NCBI GenBank assembly: GCA_949293315.1 | Contig: CASFCH010000051.1 | Coordinates: 16,001 to 80,000, forward strand | Source of the DNA: an uncultured Oscillospiraceae bacterium | GTDB taxonomy: Bacteria; Bacillota; Clostridia; Oscillospirales; Acutalibacteraceae | Length of the DNA: 64,000 nucleotides | Direction of reading: 5' to 3' | Shown: piece by piece, positions 41,837-50,628 of the stretch | Layout of the letters: every line of letters starts with the position of its first letter | Position numbering within the stretch: position 1 is the stretch's first letter | The notes under the pieces: generated by a model | Told to the model about the DNA's origin: nothing | The model's input: only the letters and a program-made list of their open reading frames with translations | The model's database searches: none | Position numbers and translations under genes: made by a program

Positions 41837-43468
41837 GTGAACGGAGCTCAGGCAATGGTCCGCTGTTTAAAGGAGGAGAACGTCAAGGTACTCTTCGGCT
41901 ATCCGGGCGCCGCGATCTGCCCGTTTTACGATGAGCTGCTCCAGGAGGAATCCATGCGCCACATTCTGGTGCGTCAGGAGCAGAACGCCGGCCATGCGGC
42001 CAGCGGCTACGCCCGCGCGAGCGGGGAGGTCGGCGTGTGCGTGGTGACCTCCGGCCCCGGCGCGACCAACCTCATCACTGCAATCGCCTCCGCGTATCAG
42101 GACTCGATCCCGATCGTCGCCATCACCGGCCAGGTCCGCCGCGATCTGCTCGGGCGCGACGTGTTCCAGGAGGCGGACATCACCGGCGCCGTCACACCGT
42201 TTATCAAGCACAGCTACCTGGTCACCAGCGCGGATGATCTGCCGCGCATTTTCAAGGAGGCCTTTTACATCGCCGCCAGCGGCCGGCCCGGCCCCGTCCT
42301 GATCGACGTGCCCGTGGACGTGCAGCAGGAGGCGCTTAAAAAGGAGTTCGAATACCCCAGAGCGCCGCGCATTATGGGGTACAAGCCGCGTATTCAGCCC
42401 AACATTCTCCAGATCAAGCGGGCGCTCGCCCTATTGAAGACGGCACGCTCCCCGCTGATCATCGCGGGCGGCGGCGTCCTGGGGGCGCGGGCGGAACGGG
42501 AGCTGCGCACCTTCGCGGAGCGGGCCAACATCCCCGTGACCGCCACCATGATGGGGATCGGCGTGCTGCCGTTTGACCATCCGCTCTATCTGGGCATGCT
42601 CGGCATGTACGGCCTGCGGTGCGCCAACACCGCCGTCAAGCGGGCGGACGTGATTCTGGTCATCGGCGCCCGCGTGGGGGACCGCGCCATCGCGGATCCG
42701 GAGCGCACCTCCGAGCGGTCCAAGATTATCCATATCGACGTGGACCCCGCGGAGATCGGTAAAAATCTGAACACCTTCATCCCGATCGTGGCACAGGCGC
42801 GTCCCGCGCTGGAGGCGCTGCTGGAACGGCTGGACTTCCGCTGCCCCGACGATTGGGCGCAAAAGGCCGCCGCGCTGCGCGCCGAGTGCGAGGAAAATAC
42901 GGCCTACTGCCCGATGGAGCATTCCGTGGAGCCGCGCCGGTTTATCCGCACGCTCTCCGACGCGATGAAGGAGAAGGATATCATGGTCGCGGATGTCGGG
43001 CAGAATCAGATCTGGGCCTCCAACAATTATAAGCTGCGCAGCGGCATGTTCATCACTTCCGGCGGCATGGGCACGATGGGGTATTCCCTCCCCGCCGCGA
43101 TGGGGGCCAAGCTCGCCAAACCGCGGCGCACCGTGGTCGCCGTGATGGGCGACGGCGCCATCCAGATGTCCATGATGGAGCTGGCCACCCTCATGCAGGA
43201 CGGCATTGATGTCAAGATCATCGTCATGCGCAACTGCCGCCTGGGCATGGTGCGCGAGCTGCAGGACAAGCAGTACGGCGGGCGCGAGACCGCGGTGGAC
43301 CTCAACGGCAGCCCGGACTTTATCGCGCTGGCCGCGGCGTACGGGATCCCCGGTGCGGATGTCCGCACGGATGAAGACGTCCCTGCGGCGATCGAGCAGA
43401 TGCTCGCCTCTCGCGGGCCGTTCCTGATGCAGGTGCACGTGGATCCGTCGCAGAGCTCCTACAACTGA
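41837..43468 (+). CDS. ilvB: Acetolactate synthase, large catalytic subunit
   Basis: ThDP-dependent enzyme of 543 residues, first step of valine/leucine/isoleucine synthesis: two pyruvate to acetolactate, or pyruvate plus 2-ketobutyrate. Visible motifs are FGYPGAAICPFYDEL, the catalytic Glu in VRQEQNAGHAASGYAR, and the ThDP/Mg site GDGAIQMSMMELATLMQ...MRN. I choose GTG 41837 (VNGAQAMV) because AAAGGG lies nine bases upstream; ATG 41828 has that site abutting it. The regulatory subunit follows 22 bases later. Confidence 0.95.
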   Translation: MNGAQAMVRCLKEENVKVLFGYPGAAICPFYDELLQEESMRHILVRQEQNAGHAASGYARASGEVGVCVVTSGPGATNLITAIASAYQDSIPIVAITGQVRRDLLGRDVFQEADITGAVTPFIKHSYLVTSADDLPRIFKEAFYIAASGRPGPVLIDVPVDVQQEALKKEFEYPRAPRIMGYKPRIQPNILQIKRALALLKTARSPLIIAGGGVLGARAERELRTFAERANIPVTATMMGIGVLPFDHPLYLGMLGMYGLRCANTAVKRADVILVIGARVGDRAIADPERTSERSKIIHIDVDPAEIGKNLNTFIPIVAQARPALEALLERLDFRCPDDWAQKAAALRAECEENTAYCPMEHSVEPRRFIRTLSDAMKEKDIMVADVGQNQIWASNNYKLRSGMFITSGGMGTMGYSLPAAMGAKLAKPRRTVVAVMGDGAIQMSMMELATLMQDGIDVKIIVMRNCRLGMVRELQDKQYGGRETAVDLNGSPDFIALAAAYGIPGADVRTDEDVPAAIEQMLASRGPFLMQVHVDPSQSSYN

Positions 43469-43490
43469 CCGCAAAAGGAGGAACGATAAA

Positions 43491-44006
43491 ATGAGAAGAA
43501 CTTTGAGCGTACTTGTTGAAAACAGCCCCGGCGTCCTCTCCAAGGTGACCGGCCTTTTCTCCCGCCGCGGCTTCAATATTCACTCTCTCGCCGTCGGCCC
43601 TACAAACGATCCGGCCATCTCCCGCATCACGATCGTGGTCAACGGGGACGAGTATCTGGTCGAGCAGCTGGAAAAGCAGCTGAATAAGCTGATCCCCGTC
43701 ATTAAGGTCAAGGTTTTGGAGGAGGGCTGTTATATCAGCCGCGCGCTGACGCTCGTCAAGGTCTCCGCGGATGCGAAAAACCGCCATGAGCTGATGAAGA
43801 TCGCCGAGCTCATGGGCGCAAAGATCGTGGACGTGTCCAAGTCCTCCCTGACGCTGGAGTTTACGGATACGGACTCGCGTAAGGCGACATTTATCGAGAT
43901 GCTGCGCCCCTATGGGATCCGCGAACTCGTCCAGACGGGGCAGATCGCCATCGAAGTCGGCCCCGACTCCTCCCTCCGCCCCAAAGCGGATAAGGAATCC
44001 ATTTGA
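43491..44006 (+). CDS. ilvN: Acetolactate synthase, small regulatory subunit
   Basis: A 171-residue regulatory subunit with an N-terminal ACT domain (SVLVENSPGVLSKVTGLFSRRGFNI, about residues 5-75) that binds valine for feedback inhibition, and a C-terminal domain that activates IlvB. It is full length. AAAAGGAGGAACGATAAA precedes the ATG. It lies between ilvB and ilvC in one operon. The gene symbol could equally be ilvH; there is only one copy here. Confidence 0.96.
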   Translation: MRRTLSVLVENSPGVLSKVTGLFSRRGFNIHSLAVGPTNDPAISRITIVVNGDEYLVEQLEKQLNKLIPVIKVKVLEEGCYISRALTLVKVSADAKNRHELMKIAELMGAKIVDVSKSSLTLEFTDTDSRKATFIEMLRPYGIRELVQTGQIAIEVGPDSSLRPKADKESI

Positions 44007-44101
44007 TTTCATCCGGGCAGCCGGATTGAGATAGCGCGGCTTTCCGCGCACAGGTTTAATTTCAACACAGGCCCACCGGACTTGTGAAAAACAGGAGGTA
44101 A

Positions 44102-45124
<1,023 letters not shown>

Positions 45125-45141
45125 TTCGCTTTCAAAATCCG

Positions 45142-45173
45142 ACAGGCTCCGGGGTTCCCGGAGCCTGTTTTTT
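45142..45173 (+). terminator. Terminator after ilvC
   Basis: A perfect 12-bp stem ACAGGCTCCGGG / CCCGGAGCCTGT with a GTT loop is followed by TTTTT, 17 bases after the ilvC stop. Confidence 0.92.
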
Positions 45174-45274
45174 ACAGGCCGCCATCTGTTCTGTCCGCCG
45201 TGCGTCCTGTTGGCAAATACTATCAAAATCGGGTGTATAAAACCGGTAAAAATATTAAAATTCCTATTTTTCTA

Positions 45275-45303
45275 TTGACAAAACGGGCGGAATGATGTAC
45301 CTT
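45275..45303 (+). promoter_or_regulatory. Promoter of the 45.4-kb lipoprotein gene
   Basis: A perfect TTGACA (45275-45280) with a 17-bp spacer and a weak TACCTT (45298-45303). The transcript would have a leader of about 115 bases, which contains a CCCCTCATGGGG hairpin just before the ribosome site. Confidence 0.55.
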
Positions 45304-45426
45304 AATATTTGTAATTCCCCCTGTGCCGCAGGGTCCTTTTCCAAGCCCCTACATAGCGGTGCTGCAGCGGGAAATTTGAATCGGATCCCCTCATGGGGAA
45401 CAATTTGAAAGGGGTAAGGAACCACT

Positions 45427-46275
45427 ATGAAGAAAAAGATTGCAAAACTGCTTGCGCTTGGCATGTCCATCGCGCTGGTGTTCTCGCTCGCGGCGTGCGG
45501 CGGCACGGATGAGCCCACCACCACCGAGGATACCACCCCGGCGGCGTTTGTTGTCGATGAGGGCGAGCCGGCTTCCGGCGATGCTTCCACGCCGTCCGAG
45601 TCCGCCAGTGCTGCTGATCCGTCTGAGTCCGCCGATGCAGGCAACGATGGCCAGGGCGGCGGTCAGCAAACGCCTGCTGACACCGGCGTCAAGGCTCCGA
45701 CCAATGTTGATGAAGCTATTTCCCTGTATAACAGTGCTGTTTCTAAAGCCGGCTTCACCAAGGCGAACGTTCAGCGTACATGGGGCGGATCTGATACCAC
45801 TCTTGGCGATTTGAATGGTCCCACTCTTGGAAATGGTGGTGTTGCGGAGGAATTCAACAAGCCTGAGACATTTAATGTTAAGCCGGCTTCCTTGAATGCT
45901 TCTGACGTTTCAAGTGTCAAGCCTGGTACCTCTGGCAATTCTATTACAATTGAATTTAAACTGAAAAACGCTACGGTTGATGCTTCTGCTGCTTACGGTG
46001 CGAAAGGTTATCCTTATTTCATCACGTATAATGATGCCGGTCATTTAATTCAATCGATCGGAAAGGCTAAGTTCAATCTGGATATTACGCTTCAGAAGGA
46101 TGGGGCGTCCTTTGCACTGGAAAACGGCATAATCAATGTAACCATTGATAAAACTTCTGGTAAAGCAACGGCACTGACCTTTACGTTTGGAGAAACCGTT
46201 AAGGGTAAGGCTAAGGCTTTAGGCCTTCCCGTCGATGCTACTATTTGGGGCACAGGTTCAGTCACATTTGCCTGA
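45427..46275 (+). CDS. Lipoprotein of unknown function (paralogue of the 10.4-kb lipoprotein)
   Basis: A 282-residue lipoprotein: signal peptide with lipobox LAAC (Cys23), a Thr/Glu/Ser/Pro-rich linker to about residue 85, then a C-terminal domain shared with the protein at 10415-11230 (LNASDVSSVKPG, ITIEFKLKNATVDASAAYGAKGY). The first ~260 bases are very GC-rich like the chromosome, whereas the rest uses T-ending codons (GCT, GGT, GTT, TCT) heavily. That could mark a recombined domain or selection for high expression. AAAGGGGTAAGGA precedes the ATG. Monocistronic, with a strong terminator. Confidence 0.85.
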   Translation: MKKKIAKLLALGMSIALVFSLAACGGTDEPTTTEDTTPAAFVVDEGEPASGDASTPSESASAADPSESADAGNDGQGGGQQTPADTGVKAPTNVDEAISLYNSAVSKAGFTKANVQRTWGGSDTTLGDLNGPTLGNGGVAEEFNKPETFNVKPASLNASDVSSVKPGTSGNSITIEFKLKNATVDASAAYGAKGYPYFITYNDAGHLIQSIGKAKFNLDITLQKDGASFALENGIINVTIDKTSGKATALTFTFGETVKGKAKALGLPVDATIWGTGSVTFA

Positions 46276-46304
46276 TTTTCCTACCAAAAACACCATGGGA
46301 TAAC

Positions 46305-46335
46305 AAAAAGGGTCGCCCTCAAGCGACCCTTTTTT
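46305..46335 (+). terminator. Terminator after the 45.4-kb lipoprotein gene
   Basis: AAAAAGGGTCGC / GCGACCCTTTTTT with a CCTCAA loop, 30 bases after the stop. Confidence 0.92.
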
Positions 46336-46363
46336 ATACGTATTAAAAACTCATAAAAGCACT

Positions 46364-46706
46364 CAGGCCCTGCATCATCTGCAGGGCCTGAAACTATTTA
46401 CGAAAATTTTACTAAGAGGCCGAAGAAAAGCAAGGGACTTTCGAAAACTCCGTCCAGTATTTCCGGACACTGTGGGCAGCCGTTCCCTCTCAGGTTTCCA
46501 GAACTCGAGCTTGTTTGTAACAGACAACTATCCTGTACAGAATAATTCCCCTGTTTGGAGGCCGTCATGGAACAGATCACTGAGTAGGAAGGCGGGAGGG
46601 CTGAATCGAACCTATAATCTGTTTTCTGACTTCTCGGCAGCATTCGAGCCGGGCGACGATGCCGTCCGGCCTTTTTACGCTTTTCTATCCATCCCGCCAT
46701 TCGAGT
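46364..46706. other. Intergenic region with one hairpin, no gene seen
   Basis: A perfect 11-bp stem CAGGCCCTGCA / TGCAGGGCCTG lies at 46364-46390. The following ~315 bases to the stop of the DUF885 gene contain no frame with a ribosome site and no similarity I recognise. A short stretch near 46596-46620 resembles a tRNA T-loop on the minus strand but its stem does not pair. Confidence 0.5.
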
Positions 46707-48485
46707 TTAAACACCCGGATTTTGGATATAGGCCTCCACATTCCGCTCCACCACGCTGAACGGCGCGCTTCCGCTCTTGAGGATCGCCGCGTTGAACGCC
46801 TCTTCCCGGAACCGATCGCCCAGTGCGTCCTGTGCCTGTTCCTTCAGTGTGCGGATCTGTTCATAGCCCACATAATAGGGTTCAAAGGCGCAGGGATTCG
46901 CCCACAGCTGCTCATATTGCAGCCGTGCATTCTCTCCGGTGATCTGGAAGCCCCACTGATTCATGTAATCTGCAAACTCCTCTACGGACCATCCCTCATA
47001 GTGGATGCCGATATCGCTCACGATGACCGCACAGTAGGTGATCAGCTCATTTTCCCGATAGGCGTCCAGCAGCGCCGCGTCGATCCCTTCCAGCAGCTCC
47101 AGCGCCTCATACCCGGCATAGACGGCGTATCCCTCCGTGTAGGAAGGCATATTGGCAACGGCCTTGATATAGTTGCTTGCCACATTCTCGTACATATAGG
47201 CGTACTGGTACATGTGCCCCGGGAATCCCTCGTGCGCCACCGTGATATACGTAGACAGTGCGGAGACGTCCCCCGTATTCGGATTGACGCGCAGCTGTTT
47301 CGGCGACGTCCCATCGAGCGGCGGAATATTGAAATAGGCCTCCACCCCCGTGTCGGAGGCGATCTCCTCATTGACGGCCACAATATGATAGCTGAGCTCC
47401 CGCACCTCCGGGAAAAGTGTAAAAATTTTCTCCCCCAGCGCGTCCAGGATCTCCTCATAGGAGCCATACCCCGTCTCCGGAAGTTCCCCGGACGCCAGCG
47501 TCCGGATGCTCTCCGGATGCTGCAGCGCGATCGCACTGAGATTTTTCACGTGCGTTTCACCGGCATTTTCCATCAGCTGCCGCACCTCCTGCGCGGAGAG
47601 ATCCGCACCGACGCTCTGCCGCAGCAGCAGCTCATAGTACTCCCTGCCGTGTTCAAACTGCGCGAGCCCGCGCGTGTTATTTTTGCCGGACTGCTCCAGC
47701 TCCCCCATCGTATCGCAGATCTGCCGGAACGCCGGGATAAAGGACTGTGTAAAGGCGGCGCGCAGCTGTTCCTGATAGTCTGCTCCCTGTTCAAGCCCCA
47801 GCGCTTCGACCGATTCGAGCATTGCGGACAAGATGGCGCTGTTCTCCCCCGCCTCGACGATCCCGGCGCAGTAGTCCGCCACATTATCCAGATCGAGCAT
47901 CAGCAGCCCCCGGTCCGCCTGTTCCCGCGTATAGGCCAGCGCGCTCTCCACATAGGGCCCGACGTCCTGCACCAGCGCGATCAGATCCTTCACATCCTGT
48001 TCGCTGCGTACCGTCCAGTCCGCAAACAAGGTGGGCAGCTGATAGTGGAGCCCCGTCATGCTCCCAAAGAGCGGCGCATAATAGTCGAATTTTTCGTCGG
48101 AGAGGCCGACCTCTATCGTGATCTGCTCGTCGAAGACGTCGTAGATATCCTGCTGCTCAGCGGTGAGCAGGCTGCGGTCAAACGCGCGGAATGCCTCCTC
48201 GGTCTCTCTCAACTGATCCCGCTGCTGTTCCAGATTCTCCTGCGTATAGCGCTCTCCCAGGGTGATGGGAACCCGCTCCATGTCCACGCCGTAATCCGCC
48301 GGGTTTTCCAGCAGCGTGTGGGCGGTGATGTAGTTCCCGCCAACCGTGTCGCGGAACACGTCCTCCATAAAGGCGTCAAAGCGCGTCTGTTCATACCGGA
48401 CCCGCATCTGCCCGCAGCCCGACAGCGAGAGTGCGAGCAGCAGCGCCGCTGTGAGCGCCGCCGCCCGAGCCGTCCTCTTCCTCAT
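46707..48485 (-). CDS. DUF885-family lipoprotein, putative metallopeptidase
   Basis: A 592-residue exported protein: MRKRT signal peptide with lipobox SLSGC, then a long helical DUF885 domain. The motif HEGFPGHMYQ matches the HE-x-x-GH zinc-site pattern shared by DUF885 proteins and carboxypeptidase-like metallopeptidases, with a downstream EGYAVYAGYEAL segment that could give the third ligand. Substrates are unknown. ATG 48485 has GAAAGGAGAACGGCATT upstream. It lies downstream of the ABC-F gene on the same strand, with 95 bases between. Confidence 0.85.
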   Translation of the reverse strand: MRKRTARAAALTAALLLALSLSGCGQMRVRYEQTRFDAFMEDVFRDTVGGNYITAHTLLENPADYGVDMERVPITLGERYTQENLEQQRDQLRETEEAFRAFDRSLLTAEQQDIYDVFDEQITIEVGLSDEKFDYYAPLFGSMTGLHYQLPTLFADWTVRSEQDVKDLIALVQDVGPYVESALAYTREQADRGLLMLDLDNVADYCAGIVEAGENSAILSAMLESVEALGLEQGADYQEQLRAAFTQSFIPAFRQICDTMGELEQSGKNNTRGLAQFEHGREYYELLLRQSVGADLSAQEVRQLMENAGETHVKNLSAIALQHPESIRTLASGELPETGYGSYEEILDALGEKIFTLFPEVRELSYHIVAVNEEIASDTGVEAYFNIPPLDGTSPKQLRVNPNTGDVSALSTYITVAHEGFPGHMYQYAYMYENVASNYIKAVANMPSYTEGYAVYAGYEALELLEGIDAALLDAYRENELITYCAVIVSDIGIHYEGWSVEEFADYMNQWGFQITGENARLQYEQLWANPCAFEPYYVGYEQIRTLKEQAQDALGDRFREEAFNAAILKSGSAPFSVVERNVEAYIQNPGV

Positions 48486-48580
48486 AATGCCGTTCTCCTT
48501 TCCGTTCCATACGTTTGCGGCCATCCGCCGCTGTGTCTGATACATTTATCATATCATATCCGCGCAAAAAATGCAGTCCC

Positions 48581-50068
48581 CTACCGGCATTCCAGTGCAA
48601 ATTCCCGCGTGGCGGCCTGCTCGCAAAAGCGCTGATCGTGCTCGACAAACACGGCGGTGCTCCCGTTCTCCCGCAGCAGGGATTCGATCTGCATCCGCGC
48701 GATCACGTCGATATAGTTGAGCGGCTCATCCCAGATATAGAGGTGGGCCGGCTCGCACATGCTGCGGGCGAGGAGCACCTCTTTTTTCTGCCCGGCGCTG
48801 TACGTCTCCAGCGGGCGGTCAAACAGCTCGCGCGGGAAGTCAAACTTGCGCAGCAGGGTGCGCAGGAGGGTGGGATCTACTCCCGCCTGCTCAATATAAT
48901 CCTCCAGCCGGCCCGAAAGCGATGAGGCATCCTGCGCGGCGTGGGAGATCACCAGCCCGGACGCCGTGTACAGCCGGCCGGAATCCGGCTGCTGCTCCCC
49001 GCACAGGATGCGCAGCAGCGTCGACTTGCCGCTGCCGTTGCGCCCCGTCAGTGCCACCCGCTCCCCGCGCCGTATGGAAAAATTCAGGTGTTCAAAGAGC
49101 ACACGGTCCCCGTAGGCCATGGCGGCGTCCTCCAGCCGGAGCAGCGTCTCCTGGCGGCAGGGCAGGGACGGAAGCCGGAAAGATGCGGTGTATTCAACGT
49201 TTTTGAGCAGCTTTGCCTTATCCTCGACCGCCTGTTCCCGACGCGCGCCGATCGCCTTGGAGCGCTGCATCATCTTGGCCGCCTGATGGCCGATATAGCC
49301 CCGGTCGGGCCGCAGGCCGCTGTTGCGCGTGCCCGTCTTGGTCCGCTCCACCTTGTCCGACCAGTCCGCCGTGCGGCGGGCCGACTCCGTGAGGCGTCGG
49401 ATATCCTTTTTCAGCTTTTCATTCTCCCGCCGTTCGCGCGCATCCTGGCGCTGTTTTTCCGCATACCAGATGGAAAAGTTCCCCTTCGTGACCACGATAT
49501 CCCTGCGATTGATGGAGAGGGTGTGGTCGGTGCACCGGTCGAGGAACGCGCGGTCGTGCGAGATGAGGATGAACCCCTTTTTACTCCGGAGGTAGTCCGC
49601 CACCGCCTGTCGCCCGCACAGATCGAGGTGATTGGTCGGCTCGTCGATCAGTAAAAAGCCGTTGGGCCGCAGGAACAGTCCGGCCAGCATTATCTTGACC
49701 TGTTCCCCGCCCGAGAGCGTGTCAAACGGGCGGAACAGCGCCTCCTCCGGCACCTCCAGGCGCGACGTCTCGCGCAGCAGCTCCCACGCTTCACATCCGG
49801 GGCAGAGTACTTCTGCCAGATCCCACGCGCATTGCGACCGGTCGGGCAGTTCATAGGGAAAGGGTTCAAATTCTACCGCGGATCGAATTTGCCCCTGGTA
49901 GGGATATTTCCCCAGCAAAAGATTCAAAAAGGTCGTCTTGCCCCGGCCGTTGCGCCCGGTAAAGCCCGTGCGCCAATCCGTATCCAGCCGGAAGGACACA
50001 TCCTCAAACACGTTTTCCGCACTGCCGTCATAGCCGAAGGTCAGGTGCGCGACATCTATCATGGACAT
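48581..50068 (-). CDS. ABC-F ribosomal protection protein, Lsa-like
   Basis: A 495-residue soluble ABC-F ATPase that would bind the ribosome and dislodge antibiotics of the lincosamide/streptogramin A/pleuromutilin group. ABC1 has GRNGRGKTT (38-46), LSGGEQ (118-123) and IDEPTNHLD (141-149); an interdomain linker (about 200-300, with GLRPDRGYIGHQAAKMM as in Lsa proteins) follows; ABC2 has GRNGSGKST (342-350), YSAGQKKE and a variant Walker B WDEPLNYID. There are no membrane segments. ATG 50068 has AAAAGGGGGATTTTTTT upstream. Its leader carries a short ORF and a terminator hairpin. Confidence 0.88.
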   Translation of the reverse strand: MSMIDVAHLTFGYDGSAENVFEDVSFRLDTDWRTGFTGRNGRGKTTFLNLLLGKYPYQGQIRSAVEFEPFPYELPDRSQCAWDLAEVLCPGCEAWELLRETSRLEVPEEALFRPFDTLSGGEQVKIMLAGLFLRPNGFLLIDEPTNHLDLCGRQAVADYLRSKKGFILISHDRAFLDRCTDHTLSINRRDIVVTKGNFSIWYAEKQRQDARERRENEKLKKDIRRLTESARRTADWSDKVERTKTGTRNSGLRPDRGYIGHQAAKMMQRSKAIGARREQAVEDKAKLLKNVEYTASFRLPSLPCRQETLLRLEDAAMAYGDRVLFEHLNFSIRRGERVALTGRNGSGKSTLLRILCGEQQPDSGRLYTASGLVISHAAQDASSLSGRLEDYIEQAGVDPTLLRTLLRKFDFPRELFDRPLETYSAGQKKEVLLARSMCEPAHLYIWDEPLNYIDVIARMQIESLLRENGSTAVFVEHDQRFCEQAATREFALECR

Positions 50069-50195
50069 AAAAAAATCCCCCTTTTCATCAGCATACCACG
50101 GGAACGCGCGCCGAGGGATGCCGGTACAAAGAGAGACTCCGGCAACAGAACCTGAAAAGACGCGGCCCGATCCGGTCGGGCCCTGCCGCTCCCGC

Positions 50196-50237
50196 AAAAA
50201 GGGCACAGGTGTACACGGCCTTGCGCCGCGCCTGTGC
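50196..50237 (-). terminator. Attenuator terminator in the ABC-F leader
   Basis: On the minus strand arms GCACAGG and CCTGTGC enclose an inner stem CGCGGC/GCCGTG, followed by CCTTTTTGC. It starts seven bases after the leader-ORF stop and lies about 130 bases before the ABC-F start. A second hairpin GGCCCGA/TCGGGCC (about 50164-50182) follows. A ribosome stalled on the leader ORF would cover the base of the first stem. Confidence 0.75.
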
Positions 50238-50243
50238 AGCAAT

Positions 50244-50264
50244 TCAGCGAGAACGAGAAATCAT
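50244..50264 (-). CDS. Leader peptide MISRSR of the ABC-F gene
   Basis: ATG ATT TCT CGT TCT CGC TGA, a six-codon frame, with TTGGAG eight bases upstream of the ATG. It lies between the promoter and the terminator hairpin. Short leader ORFs of this kind control antibiotic-resistance ABC-F genes in Firmicutes by ribosome-mediated attenuation. Coding is inferred from layout; the peptide is too short for statistical support. Confidence 0.6.
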   Translation of the reverse strand: MISRSR

Positions 50265-50298
50265 CTTTTCAGCTCCAATCTTTTTCAATTCTGCCCGT

Positions 50299-50327
50299 AT
50301 TGTATCACAATCCGCAGCCGATGTCAA
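50299..50327 (-). promoter_or_regulatory. Promoter of the ABC-F leader transcript
   Basis: On the minus strand TTGACA (50322-50327), a 17-bp spacer and TACAAT (50299-50304). Transcription from here gives a leader of about 220 bases. Confidence 0.85.
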
Positions 50328-50542
50328 CACGCCTCCGGGCGTCTACAATCTCTATCAAACTCTTCTGCCGCTCAATCTTGCAGGAAGTTTTTAAATTTCA
50401 TCACACAAAGACTCCCTGTTTAACGGGGATCTCCCTCCAAGGAGAGCCCCCGCGCCGTGTCGTGCGGACGCACGGTAAAAGGTCATTCCCCATCCGATCA
50501 AAAATCGCATGCCCCTTTAGGGTGAAGCCCTCCAGATTCAGA

Positions 50543-50579
50543 AAAACAACGGCGCGCCGCAGGACACCCTGCGGCGCGC
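50543..50579 (-). terminator. Terminator after the hydrolase-membrane fusion gene
   Basis: Perfect 12-bp arms GCGCGCCGCAGG / CCTGCGGCGCGC, followed on the minus strand by CGTTGTTTTTC, about 50 bases after the stop. The rest of the 50328-50628 gap shows no gene. Confidence 0.85.
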
Positions 50580-50628
50580 TGAGATGCGGAAGCAACTGAA
50601 ACAGTAAAGCTCCCACTTTTGAGGGGGA

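Noticed and set aside
45180..45426. Riboswitch in the leader of the 45.4-kb lipoprotein
   Set aside because: Only a short CCCC/GGGG hairpin is visible; I recognise no known riboswitch consensus.
46591..46625. tRNA-like T-loop (GGTTCGATTC on the minus strand)
   Set aside because: The flanking bases do not form a T-stem and no acceptor, D or anticodon arm can be drawn.
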